Source of the DNA: Arthrobotrys musiformis
Lineage: Eukaryota > Ascomycota > Orbiliomycetes > Orbiliales > Orbiliaceae
Length of the DNA: 64,000 bases
Reading direction: 5' to 3'
Assembly (NCBI GenBank): GCA_036971715.1
Contig: JAVHJL010000007.1
Location: 2,046,001 to 2,110,000 of the forward strand
In this document: positions 34,418 to 45,613 of the stretch, in pieces
How the letters are laid out: each line of letters opens with the position of its first letter
Numbering within the stretch: the stretch's first letter is position 1
Notes under the pieces: model-generated
Database searches by the model: none
Told to the model about the DNA's origin: nothing
The model's input: the letters and a program-made list of their open reading frames with translations, nothing else
Translations under genes and position numbers: made by a program

Positions 34418-34425
34418 AATTTATA
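34418..34425 (-). promoter_or_regulatory. TATA box of the Ecm33-like gene
   Basis: TATAAATT on the reverse strand, 70 nt before the ATG at 34347. Confidence 0.45.
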
Positions 34426-35168
34426 AAACGAAAACAAGTATACTGAAAAGATGAATGCAATTCGAAAGGGAGAAATGTCATTTAGTTTTATTTTATTTTA
34501 TATTATTTCCCATATCTAAATCGAACCAAGGAAACCAAAGAACGATATATATCAAATACCAAACCATGGAACCCCATGCATGGCCTGATTCACAACTTTA
34601 TCGAAAACCAGATCCGCAACCCCCCTGCACCCTCGTGCTCGTTTCTCGCGGGTCGAGAGGTCCAACAGAAACGTCTTTTGGGGCTCTGCGCCAACTGCCG
34701 AACACCCCCCGGCCAAAACGGTGCAAATCTGGCAAGGGCAGATGTAAATCATCCTCGCCTAGAGCCGAAAGGCTTTAGCACCTAAAAAAGCCAAGGGTTT
34801 TAGGCAGACGTTCGATTCAGAAAAGAAACACTGATAGCTTAATAATCTGCCTCCATACGTGCCCAAGTGTATTTATAATTTTTCCAACAAGTGTCGTGTG
34901 GTGTGGCTATGTTTTCGGGCTATTGTTTGCCTACACGTCCAGCCACAACGATTGTTTTGCTTGGTCGCAAAGTCGGGCATATGCATGGTAGCGAACTAGC
35001 GCCAAAAGCTTGATTATCATGGGAGGGTGGCCGTATACTATGTATACCGGACGCACCTGCTAGGAAATCATAGCGTTCTATAATTGACCTTTTGGTATCC
35101 AGATAGCCTTCTAACAGGTCAGATCGTCTAACACCGAGACTTCCCTTCTGACTTGTAATCCTGAGGTA
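34426..35168. other. Intergenic, no gene recognised
   Basis: About 740 nt. Short overlapping frames at 34550-34785 have no family features. Confidence 0.45.
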
Positions 35169-36176
35169 TCAATTTACTATTACGGGTGCTAGTTCCGCAC
35201 CGACCAAAATGAGCATTTTTTTGATCTCGTCAGCGACCAAATCCGCCCTCATTTGCTGAATAAAGTGTCCAGCCCCGGTAGCAATGGAACCCCTCCCCCT
35301 TTCTTCACTAGTAATCTTCAAAAGACCGTCGTTATACCTCCCCCAAGCAGGATTAGTATAAGCCATAGCGACCTCTTTGGTCATACCTTCCATCCTCAAA
35401 CTCTCTTCCGCGAAAATATCCCAATCGTGTCCCACAACCGATAAATACGGTCCCTCCCCGCCGACCTTTTGCTTCCAACCGACCAATTTTGGTTCATAGC
35501 TGTGGGGTAACAACGTTTGTATGTTCCCCCTCCAAAACCCTTCTTCGTTTGTTACAGTGGGGTGGAATCTTTTTCCCATACCTTCCCTCGCGGCACGGAG
35601 TTTCTCGGCGTTTATTCCTGCTGGTAGGTCTTTTGGATCGAAGTCTGGGGCGTCGGGGTCTGGGTAGAGATCGATAAAGTTTGTGTCTGTCATGTACGAA
35701 TCGAGGAGTATCAATCCTGCGACTTCACCCGGGCACATATGTGCGTAGTAACGAGCCAAAGCGCATCCTATACTGTTTGCTACAAAGATTAATGGTGCTT
35801 CTGACAATGGTAGATGGCATTTTGCTGCTACTTCGCGTATCAACATGTGAAGGTCTTGTGCAACGGAGTTCAGGTCGTGGCGATGTCCTGGCGGAAGAGG
35901 TGATGGAATTCCATCTTGCGGGTCCGGATCTGTTGTTAGACCTTGCCCGTAGCGATCGTAGGTTAGGAAAAATGGCTGAGGTAGATTTACGGTCGAGAAG
36001 TGGGTCAATGTTATAGTGGTCCACCAGTGGGATTGTGGGAGTCCGAGACCGTTCAAGAAGACGACTAGGACATTGCTGGTGCCTTTGGCGACGGTGCAGC
36101 AAATTGATGCTGTGGGTTTATGGGGGAGGGAGATGTAACAATGCTCTGATCCCAGTGGGGGGTGTGGTTCGGACAT
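35169..36176 (-). CDS. Alpha/beta hydrolase
   Basis: A 335-residue intronless cytosolic protein with the alpha/beta-hydrolase order of motifs. The oxyanion strand and loop is VVFLNGLGLPQSHWW (35-52), then DRYGQG (74-79), the nucleophile elbow ANSIG with Ser135, and the catalytic His in ATGAGHFIQQMR near 305. The acid is probably the Asp in VVGHDWDIFAEE near 258. No signal peptide. Substrate cannot be inferred; relatives include small-molecule esterases and C-C hydrolases. It lies 170 nt from the stop of Pcc1 on the same strand. Confidence 0.8.
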   Translation of the reverse strand: MSEPHPPLGSEHCYISLPHKPTASICCTVAKGTSNVLVVFLNGLGLPQSHWWTTITLTHFSTVNLPQPFFLTYDRYGQGLTTDPDPQDGIPSPLPPGHRHDLNSVAQDLHMLIREVAAKCHLPLSEAPLIFVANSIGCALARYYAHMCPGEVAGLILLDSYMTDTNFIDLYPDPDAPDFDPKDLPAGINAEKLRAAREGMGKRFHPTVTNEEGFWRGNIQTLLPHSYEPKLVGWKQKVGGEGPYLSVVGHDWDIFAEESLRMEGMTKEVAMAYTNPAWGRYNDGLLKITSEERGRGSIATGAGHFIQQMRADLVADEIKKMLILVGAELAPVIVN

Positions 36177-36349
36177 TGTGTTTGTTTTTAATGTGTGCAG
36201 GGACGGAATAACTATAAGATGGCTGTATTATTCATGCAAGCCTCCCTTTCGAGCTTGACAGAGAGGCTCTTATTTTGGAGAAGCTGTTTCTTGTTTGGTA
36301 CGTTGGGTATCTGCAGAATTGATTGCTTGATTGATTGACGATAGATAAT

Positions 36350-36854
36350 CTATAGCTCTATCGATTCCTGTAGAGCGTCCTGATCGAGTTCCTCGCAGAC
36401 TTCAAGGACAAGATTCAGGCTCTCCATGCACCCATTGACGGCGACACGGAGCATTCGAGCAGTCGAAGCCTTGTAGTTGATGACGAGGACTTCAGCAGCG
36501 TCAGGAGCAACGGAAAAGGACCGCTGCACGAAAGGCGACAGTTCCTTGTCGACCGACAGCGAGCGGGCAAGGATAGCTGCAAGACGTGGGGTCGGGAGCG
36601 GGACGTTGAGGACGCTGTTTGTTATTGTTTTTATTAGTCTTCTTATTTGATTTTGTTTTCGTGAGCTAGTGGATTGAGTTTATTGATGGATCCATGTATG
36701 ATGCATCATGCATTGGGTGGACACTTAAAGTAACGTAACGGGAATGCGGGTTCAGATGGACAGGGTGGAAAGGGTGGGAAGAGTGGGGTTGAGAGAGGAA
36801 GAAGAGAGAGAATCATTTGACGTACAGGGAATGGGGGAAGTCGCTATCGGCCAT
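36350..36854 (-). CDS. PCC1: KEOPS/EKC complex subunit Pcc1
   Basis: A 97-residue protein from two exons, 36826-36854 and 36350-36614, joined by a 211-nt intron (GTACGT to AACAG) with kept phase. No single exon reaches 100 codons, so it is easy to miss. The body matches Pcc1: VPLPTPRLAAILARSLSVDK, then ELSPFVQRSF, then ARMLRVAVNGCMESLNLVLE. Pcc1 is the dimerising subunit of KEOPS, the complex that makes the t6A37 modification on ANN-decoding tRNAs and also affects telomeres and transcription. The start at 36854 has the stronger context (ACCATGG); another in-frame ATG two codons upstream (36860) is possible. It is head to head with CDC14. Confidence 0.85.
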
Positions 36855-36860
36855 GGTCAT

Positions 36861-37882
36861 CAACGGAGAGCAACTGAGGTGGCACCGGAATGTTTTGGCG
36901 CCTTGCGGAAGAGGAGGAAGGGATTGGGATTGGAGGGCTGGACTCGGTCGCTCGGTCGGTCAGTTGTCAGTTGGCCAGTGTGAAGAGTTTCCATGCAGAG
37001 AAGGGTGGTGTGAGTTGGTGATGGGGGTGATTACTCCTTTAGAGTGTGGTTAGCGTTGTTGGCGTGGTGACGAGATTCCGCGTGGGCAATTGCCCGGTTT
37101 GGCCCCGCCAGTGCCAAGAAACGTACCTTGCAGGGTCCAGCTGGTCAACAAACAGCTGCTTCGAGGCACACAACAATAATAAACGGGTGACAGGGCGCTG
37201 TCGAGATGGGTACTTCAAAAAGAGGCGGTTCGGGCAGCTGACTGTGACACTGAATTGTCTGTCTACACAATATTAATATACAGTCAAATCAATCCACCAC
37301 ACCATCATTTTTTCTATTTTCAATTCAAGATTGTACAACTACTACTGCTATTTACTACTTCTACATTATCTCCGGCGTTCGACTGTCAATTGATGGATAG
37401 TTCCTCAACTTTCTTCTCCAAAGGCGTTTTATCATATCATATCACCTGATACCGATTTCCATCACGATTTTATTATATATTATCTGTCTGTTGTTTATAT
37501 CGCGGTGATATGCGCAGAGCTGCTGTTTTGGGCGTTCAAAATACCACAACTTCAACTTCAACCCCAACAACCATAACCGAATCTCGCACTAACTAAAAGA
37601 GAAACATAAACAACAACACCGCCAGCCACCACCACCATCACTATCACTGCCCAGTCACCACCTCTCACTCTCATCTCTGTCACCATCACCATCTTTCATC
37701 TCTTCACACTCTCACCACTATAATAATAATAATCATCATCATCACCACTATCAGACCAGAGCCCCGTCGCTCACCACCAATAAAAGAAACAATATCATAT
37801 CCTTCCTCGAGCCGCCAAGATTCCCCGTTACGCCCTCAGGCTATACCGAGCGTACCAACAGCCGTCCGAGCCTCTCGCCGAA
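36861..37882. promoter_or_regulatory. Divergent promoter region and CDC14 leader
   Basis: About 1 kb between the starts of PCC1 and CDC14. The right part (37560-37800) is rich in CAC, ATC and CT words with long (TCA/CCA)-type runs, the kind of pyrimidine/CA-rich leader common in fungal 5' UTRs. No gene is visible inside. Confidence 0.5.
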
Positions 37883-40080
37883 ATGGTGTCGACGGTTGCT
37901 GTAACTCCCCGTAGGGAGAGAACCACCATCAGCTCCGTCCCCAATACCCCTAAGACCCCAGAGCCCAGTCTCCCTCCTGCCATCCCGGCCTCCTCGCTGC
38001 CCCCAGCACCGCCAGTCAAGTCGGCCAACGGACTGGTCGTCGAACTCATCAAGTGTATGTACCGCGCCGTATAACCAATGATACTAATATTGCATGTGAG
38101 GGAACGGGTTTGCTAACCGGGTTGGCATGGTCAGACCGTCTATACTTGGCCTCCTACAGCTCTCCACCAACCAGCTCCACAGTCATCCCATTCCCTCGCC
38201 GACCAGACCGACAGTCCTCCAGCAAGGACTCCAAACTCAGCCCTATCAGGCGGGGTACTCCGTCGAAGCTCCCACGCGGGAAGACATCCACTCCATCGAA
38301 GACCAGGGGCCCTATCTTCTTCACCGTCGATGACCGTCTTTTCTATAACAAGTTCCATTTGGACTTCGGTCCGTTCAACATCGGCCATCTCTACAGGTTT
38401 GCCATCTGTTTGCATGATTACATGAGTGCCAAGGAGAACAAGAACCGTCAGATCGTGTTCTGGAGCAGGAGCGACCCAAGAAGCCGAGCCAATGCTGCTT
38501 GTCTTGTCGCTGCTTATCTCGTTCTCGTTCAGAACTGGCCTCCTCATCAGGCTCTGGCTCCAATTGCCCAGCTTGATCCTCCATTGATGCCATTCAGAGA
38601 TGCCGGCTACAGCCAGGCAGACTACATCATCAGCATTCAGGATGTGCTTTATGGAATCTTCAAGGCTAAGGAGAATCGATTGATCTCTCTCAAGTATTTC
38701 GATGTAGATGCATACGAACGTTTTGAGCGAGTTGATCAAGGAGACTTCAACTGGGTTTCACCAGATTTCATCGCTTTCGCTTCACCAATCTTCCCTCCAC
38801 CTCCTCCACCTAAGAAGCTCCCCAATGGTCAGATGGGACCAAAACTACAGTACACCAACGAGTTCTTTGCTAGGCACAAGCCCGAAGGTGGCAAGTACCC
38901 CACTAATCTTGAGGAACTTGCAAGCACCAAGCTCACCGAGAGTTTCCGTAACGTTCTCGAATACTTCTATACAGAGGATGTCGGTGTTGTTGTAAGATTG
39001 AACTCGCATCTCTATCCTTCAGAGTATTTTGTCAAGATGGGTATTGCCCATGTCGACATGATCTTTGACGATGGAACATGCCCAGACGATGAGACCGTCA
39101 GGAAGTTCATCAACATTTGCAACAAGATGATTGCAAACAAGAAGAAGATAGCAGTCCACTGCAAAGCTGGACTTGGCAGAACTGGCTGTCTCATTGGCGC
39201 CTACCTCATCTACCGTTATGGCTTTTCGGCTAATACCTGCATTGCCTACATGCGATTTATGAGACCAGGCATGGTCGTCGGGCCACAGCAACATTGGATG
39301 CATCTGAAGCACGATACCATCAGGCAGTGGGCATTCGAAGATGCATACGCGGAAGAGCGCAAAGACCTCCTCTCTCAACTGCAGCTTCTCCAAGATCAAC
39401 AAGGCTCCACTAAGATGGTCAAGCACCGAACAAGAATTACCACTCCAGTTGAGCAGACTCCTCCACGACGCCGCTCCGTCCTCGGCGAAATCGCTCCAGT
39501 CGCCAACGACATCTCCCCAGAACATTTACCAGTTCCCACGCCAGGTCAGCCAAGAAAGAACTCCGCCAAGTTCTTCAGTCCAAACCGTTACTCCGTCCAC
39601 GAGGATCCTAAGCAGTACGTCGATGGAATTAGAGTCGACACCGACGATGAGAATACTTCTTGTATCGAGGCGGAGGAGCTATCTGAGGAGGAGCTTCATT
39701 TACGAGTTACAGCAAAGCGTATTAGCTCTAGAAGCCCTAAGGTTGGTGGTAGGACCGCCAGCCAATCCTACGCCATTTCAACCGTTACATCCACACCCAC
39801 CTCCAAGATCCCAACAATTCCTGCCAGCACCACCCCACTTGGTAGTCCACACGCTGGAGGCAGCACAATTAGAAAGATCTCCGGCGAAAAGACTCCTCCA
39901 CACATGATCAGTGCTAAGCCCACTACCAGCGGTCCCCTCCTAAAGGTTAGGGCCGTACGGAGGACTGGAGCCATCGCCCATACAACTAGAGATGGAAGGG
40001 TCAGGAAAGTCAGTGGACGCATCGTTAGTCAGGGTGCCCCCACATCATCTTCCAGGCCTGCTAATATTGCAGAGCATTAA
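37883..40080 (+). CDS. CDC14: Dual-specificity phosphatase CDC14
   Basis: A 705-residue protein from two exons, 37883-38054 and 38135-40080; the 80-nt intron has a GTATGT donor and a GCTAAC branch site, and phase is kept. Residues 1-50 are Pro/Ser/Thr-rich. The N-terminal CDC14 domain includes FFTVDDRLFYNKFHLDFGPF. The catalytic domain contains the signature HCKAGLGRTG with Cys400 and downstream YGFSANTCIAYMRFMRPGMV. The C-terminal 220 residues are disordered and basic. CDC14 reverses Cdk phosphorylation in mitotic exit, cytokinesis and septation. Two proline-rich insertions are unusual: a run of seven Pro (FPPPPPPPKK) after the N-domain and the long Ser/Pro segment at about 65-110. Active-site residues are intact. 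Confidence 0.95.
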
Positions 40081-41301
40081 ACCAATCGTGCTCGCAATTG
40101 TCCTTTGCTCTTTAAGTAAACGCACCATGGCTGGATGATAACCCATGACTTTTGACGAATTAGTAACTATACCGACCCCTCCATCTTGTGGCTACTGGTG
40201 GCTTGGAGGGAATTTTAACGACCATTATGATGACACTCACGACCATTTGCTTCTCCGCTTTGTTTTTCATTGCTCTTCTATTCCGTTGTACTTCATCTAA
40301 CAGAACACTAACGACAACTAAGGATTGGGATCGTAAGCGGCGATAAACGCCAAGTTTTTTGCTGGATAGTTCGAAACCCCAATACCAATACTACCTAACT
40401 TCAACATTGTGCTTCCTCTCTTCATATTCTTCTTTCGCGTCTTCAATTCTATGTTTTATTATTATTATCATTCTCCTTTTAGTTGTTTTTTTCTTCGTTT
40501 TCTTTTTTCTTTTTGCTAAGGCATCGTCCATTCTTCATCGGTACGGAGTTTGGTCCTCCCTCGAATCTCCTTTGTTATGACTTCTATGACATTAGCATAG
40601 CGTCATGCATTGTCCTATTTATCCCATTTTCTTTTCTGCCTCATGTTGGCAACCTTACTTTATGTATATTTATCGTGGTTCTTTATTTTTTGAGGGTTGT
40701 TTTTCAATGGATGGCTTTCTCTTTCTATTTTGAATTCTAGGATTTTTTTCAATAGGTTTTTTGTAATTGTATGATAGTGAATTATATTTCAGTTCGCATA
40801 ACACGCTTAGTTGTAGAGTTTACGTTGGCTGTCTCGTAAACCAGAGCTGGCTGAAGAGTTCACGGGCTTGTGTTCCAATGTCAATTAATTGTGCTGGCAA
40901 TTGCATCTGCTCCAGCAAATATGAGCTGACGGACCGTTCTGCTCAAAGTCCGCAATGCTGGCAGACGGCCCCGGTACCAAGGTTATCCACGCCAGTATAT
41001 CGTATTTTTGATCTTGCATGAGGACGTCTAATTTTGACATTAGAATACGTTATATTTATATTATATAACCTGAATGGGTGAGAGTAAATCTCGATAACGA
41101 ACATGAAATGCGCAAAAATCAGAACCCCAATCCAACGCCTGAAAGTGGGTATATAAAAGAAAGTCGTGAACATGAAATCATCGCATGGCCCGAGTAAAAA
41201 TCGTCAAGCTGAGATTCCTGTCAAAAACAAAAAATAAGGTACTAAAAATATTGGGGTATATACGGTGCATATGGGAAGAATGAGGGGGGTATCTAGGTAA
41301 A
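40081..41301. other. 3' region of CDC14 and intergenic DNA
   Basis: 1.2 kb with T-rich sequence at 40440-40760, probably the CDC14 3' UTR. It includes dispersed repeat copy B. No gene. Confidence 0.5.
40830..40858 (+). repeat. Dispersed 29-bp sequence, copy B
   Basis: 28 of 29 positions match copy A at 6151; the only difference is T for C near the 3' end. The flanks differ. It is followed by other words ending in GAGCTG within 100 nt. Confidence 0.6.
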
Positions 41302-43416
41302 TTAGGAGCCTCTTCGCGGGGGTGTTCCACCGGTTCTGTTCACAGACTGATCAGAGTCATATCTCATGCCCGGCTTATAAGGCTCGGTGTGGTAGCTCAT
41401 GGCTTGGCCTTGGGGCGGTGGCGGGACGGCTAGGTACGTCTTCTTTCTGTAGTAGATTCTATTTCGACCGTTAGTTATTTCCTTCGTATACTTCAACTCA
41501 GTGTGTTATTTTACTCACATAAAGCCAATAATAACAATGGCCAATACTAAAATACCACCCCCAATGCTGACGCCGAAGATAATACGTTTATCAACGCCAT
41601 TAATATCGCCATCGAGGAATCCAAGCTTTGACTCGGCCGTGGCTGAAGGGCCCGCCGTAGTCGAAGAAGCGGTCTCGTAGAGTCTCCTTACGTTCGTACC
41701 GAACGATGAAGGCTCCACACCTGTCGTCTGCATCGTCACTGGGAAAGTTGCTACTACTCCAGATGGAACGGCGGTAACGAGCGTTAACTCCGTGGTTGTC
41801 TTGGTGGTTCTTTGAAGGGAGACGGGACAGTCGACCATTTCGAATGACATGCATTCCACACCGCGGTAGGTGACTACGGTACTTATCGTCGTCATCGTGA
41901 GGGTTTCTTCCGCCTGTCGTTGGGCTATTGTCGCTGCGGAGGTGATTGTTCCGGAAGAAGTGTCTGTCGTCGAAGATGGGATGGCTTGAATAGCGCATTG
42001 TGTGATTGCGGTGGAGAATAGTGGGATCGTGAAGGTAGGTGCCGGTCCCCAGGTATGGTCTGCCAAAGCCACCGTCGCACCCGCTGCGGCACCGACACCG
42101 ATTTGGTAACCTTCCTCCACCCTTAGTTGACATCCGTCGACCTCGTCCCCTGCCGGAACGACGGTGACGTTGGTGGTTAATTCTGCGAGATGGGTCCAGA
42201 CGCTGACCTCGACACCGGCACTGGCTCGGAGGTCTAGAATGTCCGAAACGTCGATACCGAGGATTTCGATCGGTGGGGTGGAGATTTCGAATCCCACGCG
42301 GAGTTTGATCCGTAGTACTGCTTTTAGGACTACGCCGGCGCTTTCTATTGTTACTGGGAGGAATTCGAATTCTCCGTCGCTGTGTGTGTGAGGTTAGTCC
42401 GGTGCTACTCAATATACCACGGGTTTCTATCAGTATGTGGAAGACTTACAGAGTGGCCTTCCCAACCTCGTCGGAGAATAAGCCAAGTTCCAATTCAGAT
42501 GCATCATCGATCTTGATATGAAACCCGCTGGAGATACTAATCTCCGAATCCGCACTCAAGATCAAATCCACCACAACGACCGCCCCAAAGAACAAATCCT
42601 CACTAATCTGCACCCCGAACTGCGTCTTCGAAGCAAAAAGATTCAAAGTATACGTTATCCCCGCCGAAAACACGGTCTCAAGTTCCACATAAAGCTCCAA
42701 ATCATCAAACTGGAACCTCAAGGATACCTCAGGAATAGTGGGGATACCGATATCAAAATCCACATCCAGCGGGGGTAAATCGAAATCATCGAGGTCGAAC
42801 CCATCGGCGAGGTTTCGGAATACACCCCGCGTATAGTTCTTTATGTAGTTGAGTGTTACGTCGGTTGTGTTTTCTATGATGGTGCCGATTTGGTCTGTGT
42901 AGTTGTTGAAGGTCTCGCTGATGTTGAAGGGTTCCAGTATTTTTAGTTCGGCGAGGACTTCGCCTTTTAGGTAGCAGGTTGTGCAGGAGACTTCGATGCT
43001 GTAGGTGCGTTCTACTTGTTCGCTATTTGATCTTTGTTCGCTTGTTGTACTGCATTATTGCTTTTTAGTTAGCGACCTTAAACACAATATGACAATGCAT
43101 AGGAAGCACTTGCTCGTACATCTGTAAGTGAGGGGGAAGAGGGAGAGGGGGGATCATGAACATACTATTCCAAACTCAAAAGCACAGCGTCATCCCACCG
43201 TTGCTCGAAGGAAGTACTGTTCGAAAAAACAGTATCCCGCTTTTGATGACTGACCTCCGATAGTGAACGGCCAAGGAGCCTCATCACATCTCGAGGAGTC
43301 AGGTTTGGGTTTTCCGACCATACTGATATATCAGTTCCAGCAGGCTTGGGAAGCGCTTGAACTGTAGAGATTCCGAGTACGCATACTGCGGCGCGTATTA
43401 GGCTGGAAAAAAGCAT
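41302..43416 (-). CDS. Type I membrane surface protein, DUF7029-like
   Basis: A 622-residue protein from four exons: 43166-43416, 42450-43049, 41519-42379 and 41302-41458, with introns of 116, 70 and 60 nt and kept phase. Start is the ATG at 43416, which begins a signal peptide (MLFSSLIRAAVCVLG). The ectodomain has a CxxC (VSCTTCYLKGE) followed by a long beta-rich region with alternating hydrophobic/acidic residues, then a Ser/Thr-rich stem, one transmembrane helix (IIFGVSIGGGILVLAIVIIG) and a 50-residue basic/proline tail (VPPPPQGQ). This architecture resembles fungal secreted proteins annotated with DUF7029/DUF7223-type domains; I assign that only tentatively. Function unknown; plausibly cell-surface. 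Confidence 0.75.
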
Positions 43417-45613
43417 CTTGACGCCCACGCAAGAATTTGGACTAGTTAAACTAGTACTATATGACAATGGCTATATAGTTGAGCCACGAAGATATAAAAT
43501 ATATATCTGGGTGATAATTTTTGAACCCCGCAAGATAAAGCGTAGTGGGCTTTGGTAGTAAGTAGACAATGATCTATCAGATTAGAACATGTCCAGCTTA
43601 TAATCAAATTCGCTGTGCCGCTCTTTGGTGAAGTTATTGAGTATTTATTTTCAGCAACAGAGGAGCTTTATCATTTTAATATACTAATTCTGTCAAGGCC
43701 CTGGAGCTTCAAATCTTAGGTATCAACCTTGGTGTTTCCGATTGTCAAAAAGCTCGTCCAGTCTTTACTCCACTCGACTTGGCATCTGGGGCTCCTTTGT
43801 AATACAAAATAGCTAAAATCAATCAATTCTTGCGGTTGCGGAATAGAGGCGCAGGGCCTCTTTCCGTTCTAGTGGCCTAAATTTACTAGGATATGCTAAG
43901 CTCTGCTGCAAAGTGGAGTTCGTGTATGCACATGTATGTTAGGACGCCGGTCAAAGTTCCCTTTTTTTCAAAAGTTTTTTGGATCCTGTCAGACGCACCG
44001 GCAGATATCAGGGTCCTTGAACAGGGCCTTAATACTTTCTCAGTTTTGTGAGAAACCCACAAGGCGCCCGAGCGTCAGGGTTCGTTTTTTTCCCCTCCCA
44101 CTTCGAATTCTTCTTTTCCCCTCACGGATGCAGAGATGTGGCACGAGTATACCGAGTCGGAAGGCTGCAGTGACACAAGCTCAATTCGAAACATTTGGAT
44201 CCCAGGCCTCCCGTCTTGCAAATTACAATGGACGGATAGGCAAACAACAATTGTTTCGAGTTCCCTTTCTTTTCCATCTGATAAAATATTTTATTTTTTC
44301 CCCAAAAAATATGCAGGACACCTTTGTTGAAGCTTTCTCCCTCTCGATCCAAAACGCAAAATACTGTTTGTGTGGTGGGTCGGATAGCTCTGTGGTATTA
44401 TTTCCCAAAGTTTGTCACCAACATTGTCTCAGCCCCCTCCCAGGCCTGGGCTCATGAGCCGCAATACTGGCGCTAACCAACTTGAGTTACTCTTACACCG
44501 GTTTCCGATTTCCCAAGCCGATAGATGTGGAGCCGTAGGTGTCTCTAAATATGGGTTCCCATCGATTTCGAATACTTCTTTCAGCCTCATCACCGTCCCG
44601 TCCCGTCTTTCTTTCCTGTAGAAAAAAGCTAACCCTTGGCGCCATGACCTTCTAGTCTCTCGAAACCAACCTCCTAAATGTGAGCTATCGATGACCTCGA
44701 GCTCGCAATTTTTTCCTTTCCAGCCTAGTTCTAGATCTATGCATATATCGGTCGAATTGTCCAACTTAGCTTAGGTTATGTCGTTGGACCTAAAAACAGG
44801 GTTCACCCTGCAATAGTAATCACTAGTCCAGCCAAGGTATCGCTCGTCAGCATTAACACAATACTGCTCTGTAGACATTGTGATATCGCCTTGAGGGGCG
44901 GATTCCGGTATATTGGTAACTGGCTATTGTGCGGTATTATATTGCATGTATGTATGTCCGTGCTCGCTGCGCGGAATCTCAAATTGATGGTTCAACCTAT
45001 GGCTTGGGGGTTCGACTATTTGACAGTGGTTTCTCGGGAGGCTGAAACAGCCCGGTAATCGATAGCGCAATAGTGTGATAGAGTGCTGCTTGAAGAAAAC
45101 GTTCGTGAACTCTGCACTGGCCTGGAGATCTGGAGTGAGTTCCGCCCTATATTTGGACCGATACAAGAATGTCTTGGCGCCATGGTGTGTCCAAAAAGCA
45201 AAATGCAACACTTGGGCAGCTCAGGCGAGTTGTCCTTCGTCTTGTCGCCTGTGTAGAGTTGTCTAATACTTTGGATAAGCTGAACTCTGGCCCTCCTTCG
45301 GCCAGCTCTGATATACGGAATAATCCTGCGCTACGCTCTAGCTAACGGCCTAAGGAATCTGTTTTCCGGGTAGAAAACCTTTACTCGTGGTGAAGCACAA
45401 TGACGAAGAATATTAATTGATAAAGAACTCTGTTAGATAGGATCTGCGTTACAATATAGGATAACCGGCATGCGCATGCATATTCAATCAATTTAGGAAA
45501 GTAAGCAACCCGGGATATCACTAGCCTTGATGCCGGTTCGAGGCTAGACCTCCACATGCACCAATCTCGTAACCAACGCATACACAACCCCAACAATATG
45601 ATCATATGAGCGA
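43417..45613. other. 2.2-kb gene-free stretch
   Basis: Contains a 173-codon frame at 43936-44457 with no family features and a tRNA-like but unfoldable sequence near 44380-44480. I see no supportable gene. Confidence 0.45.

Noticed and set aside
38140..38739. 199-codon minus-strand frame
   Set aside because: Antisense to the CDC14 catalytic region; CDC14 motifs establish the plus strand.
43936..44457. 173-codon plus-strand frame
   Set aside because: Irregular composition, no domain, no signal peptide, no clear promoter; probably chance.
44370..44520. tRNA-like words on both strands (TAGCTCTGTGGTA on plus; TTGGTTAGCGCC and CTCATGA on minus)
   Set aside because: No matching B box (GGTTCGANTCC) follows and neither the anticodon stem nor the acceptor stem pairs, so a tRNA gene is not supported.
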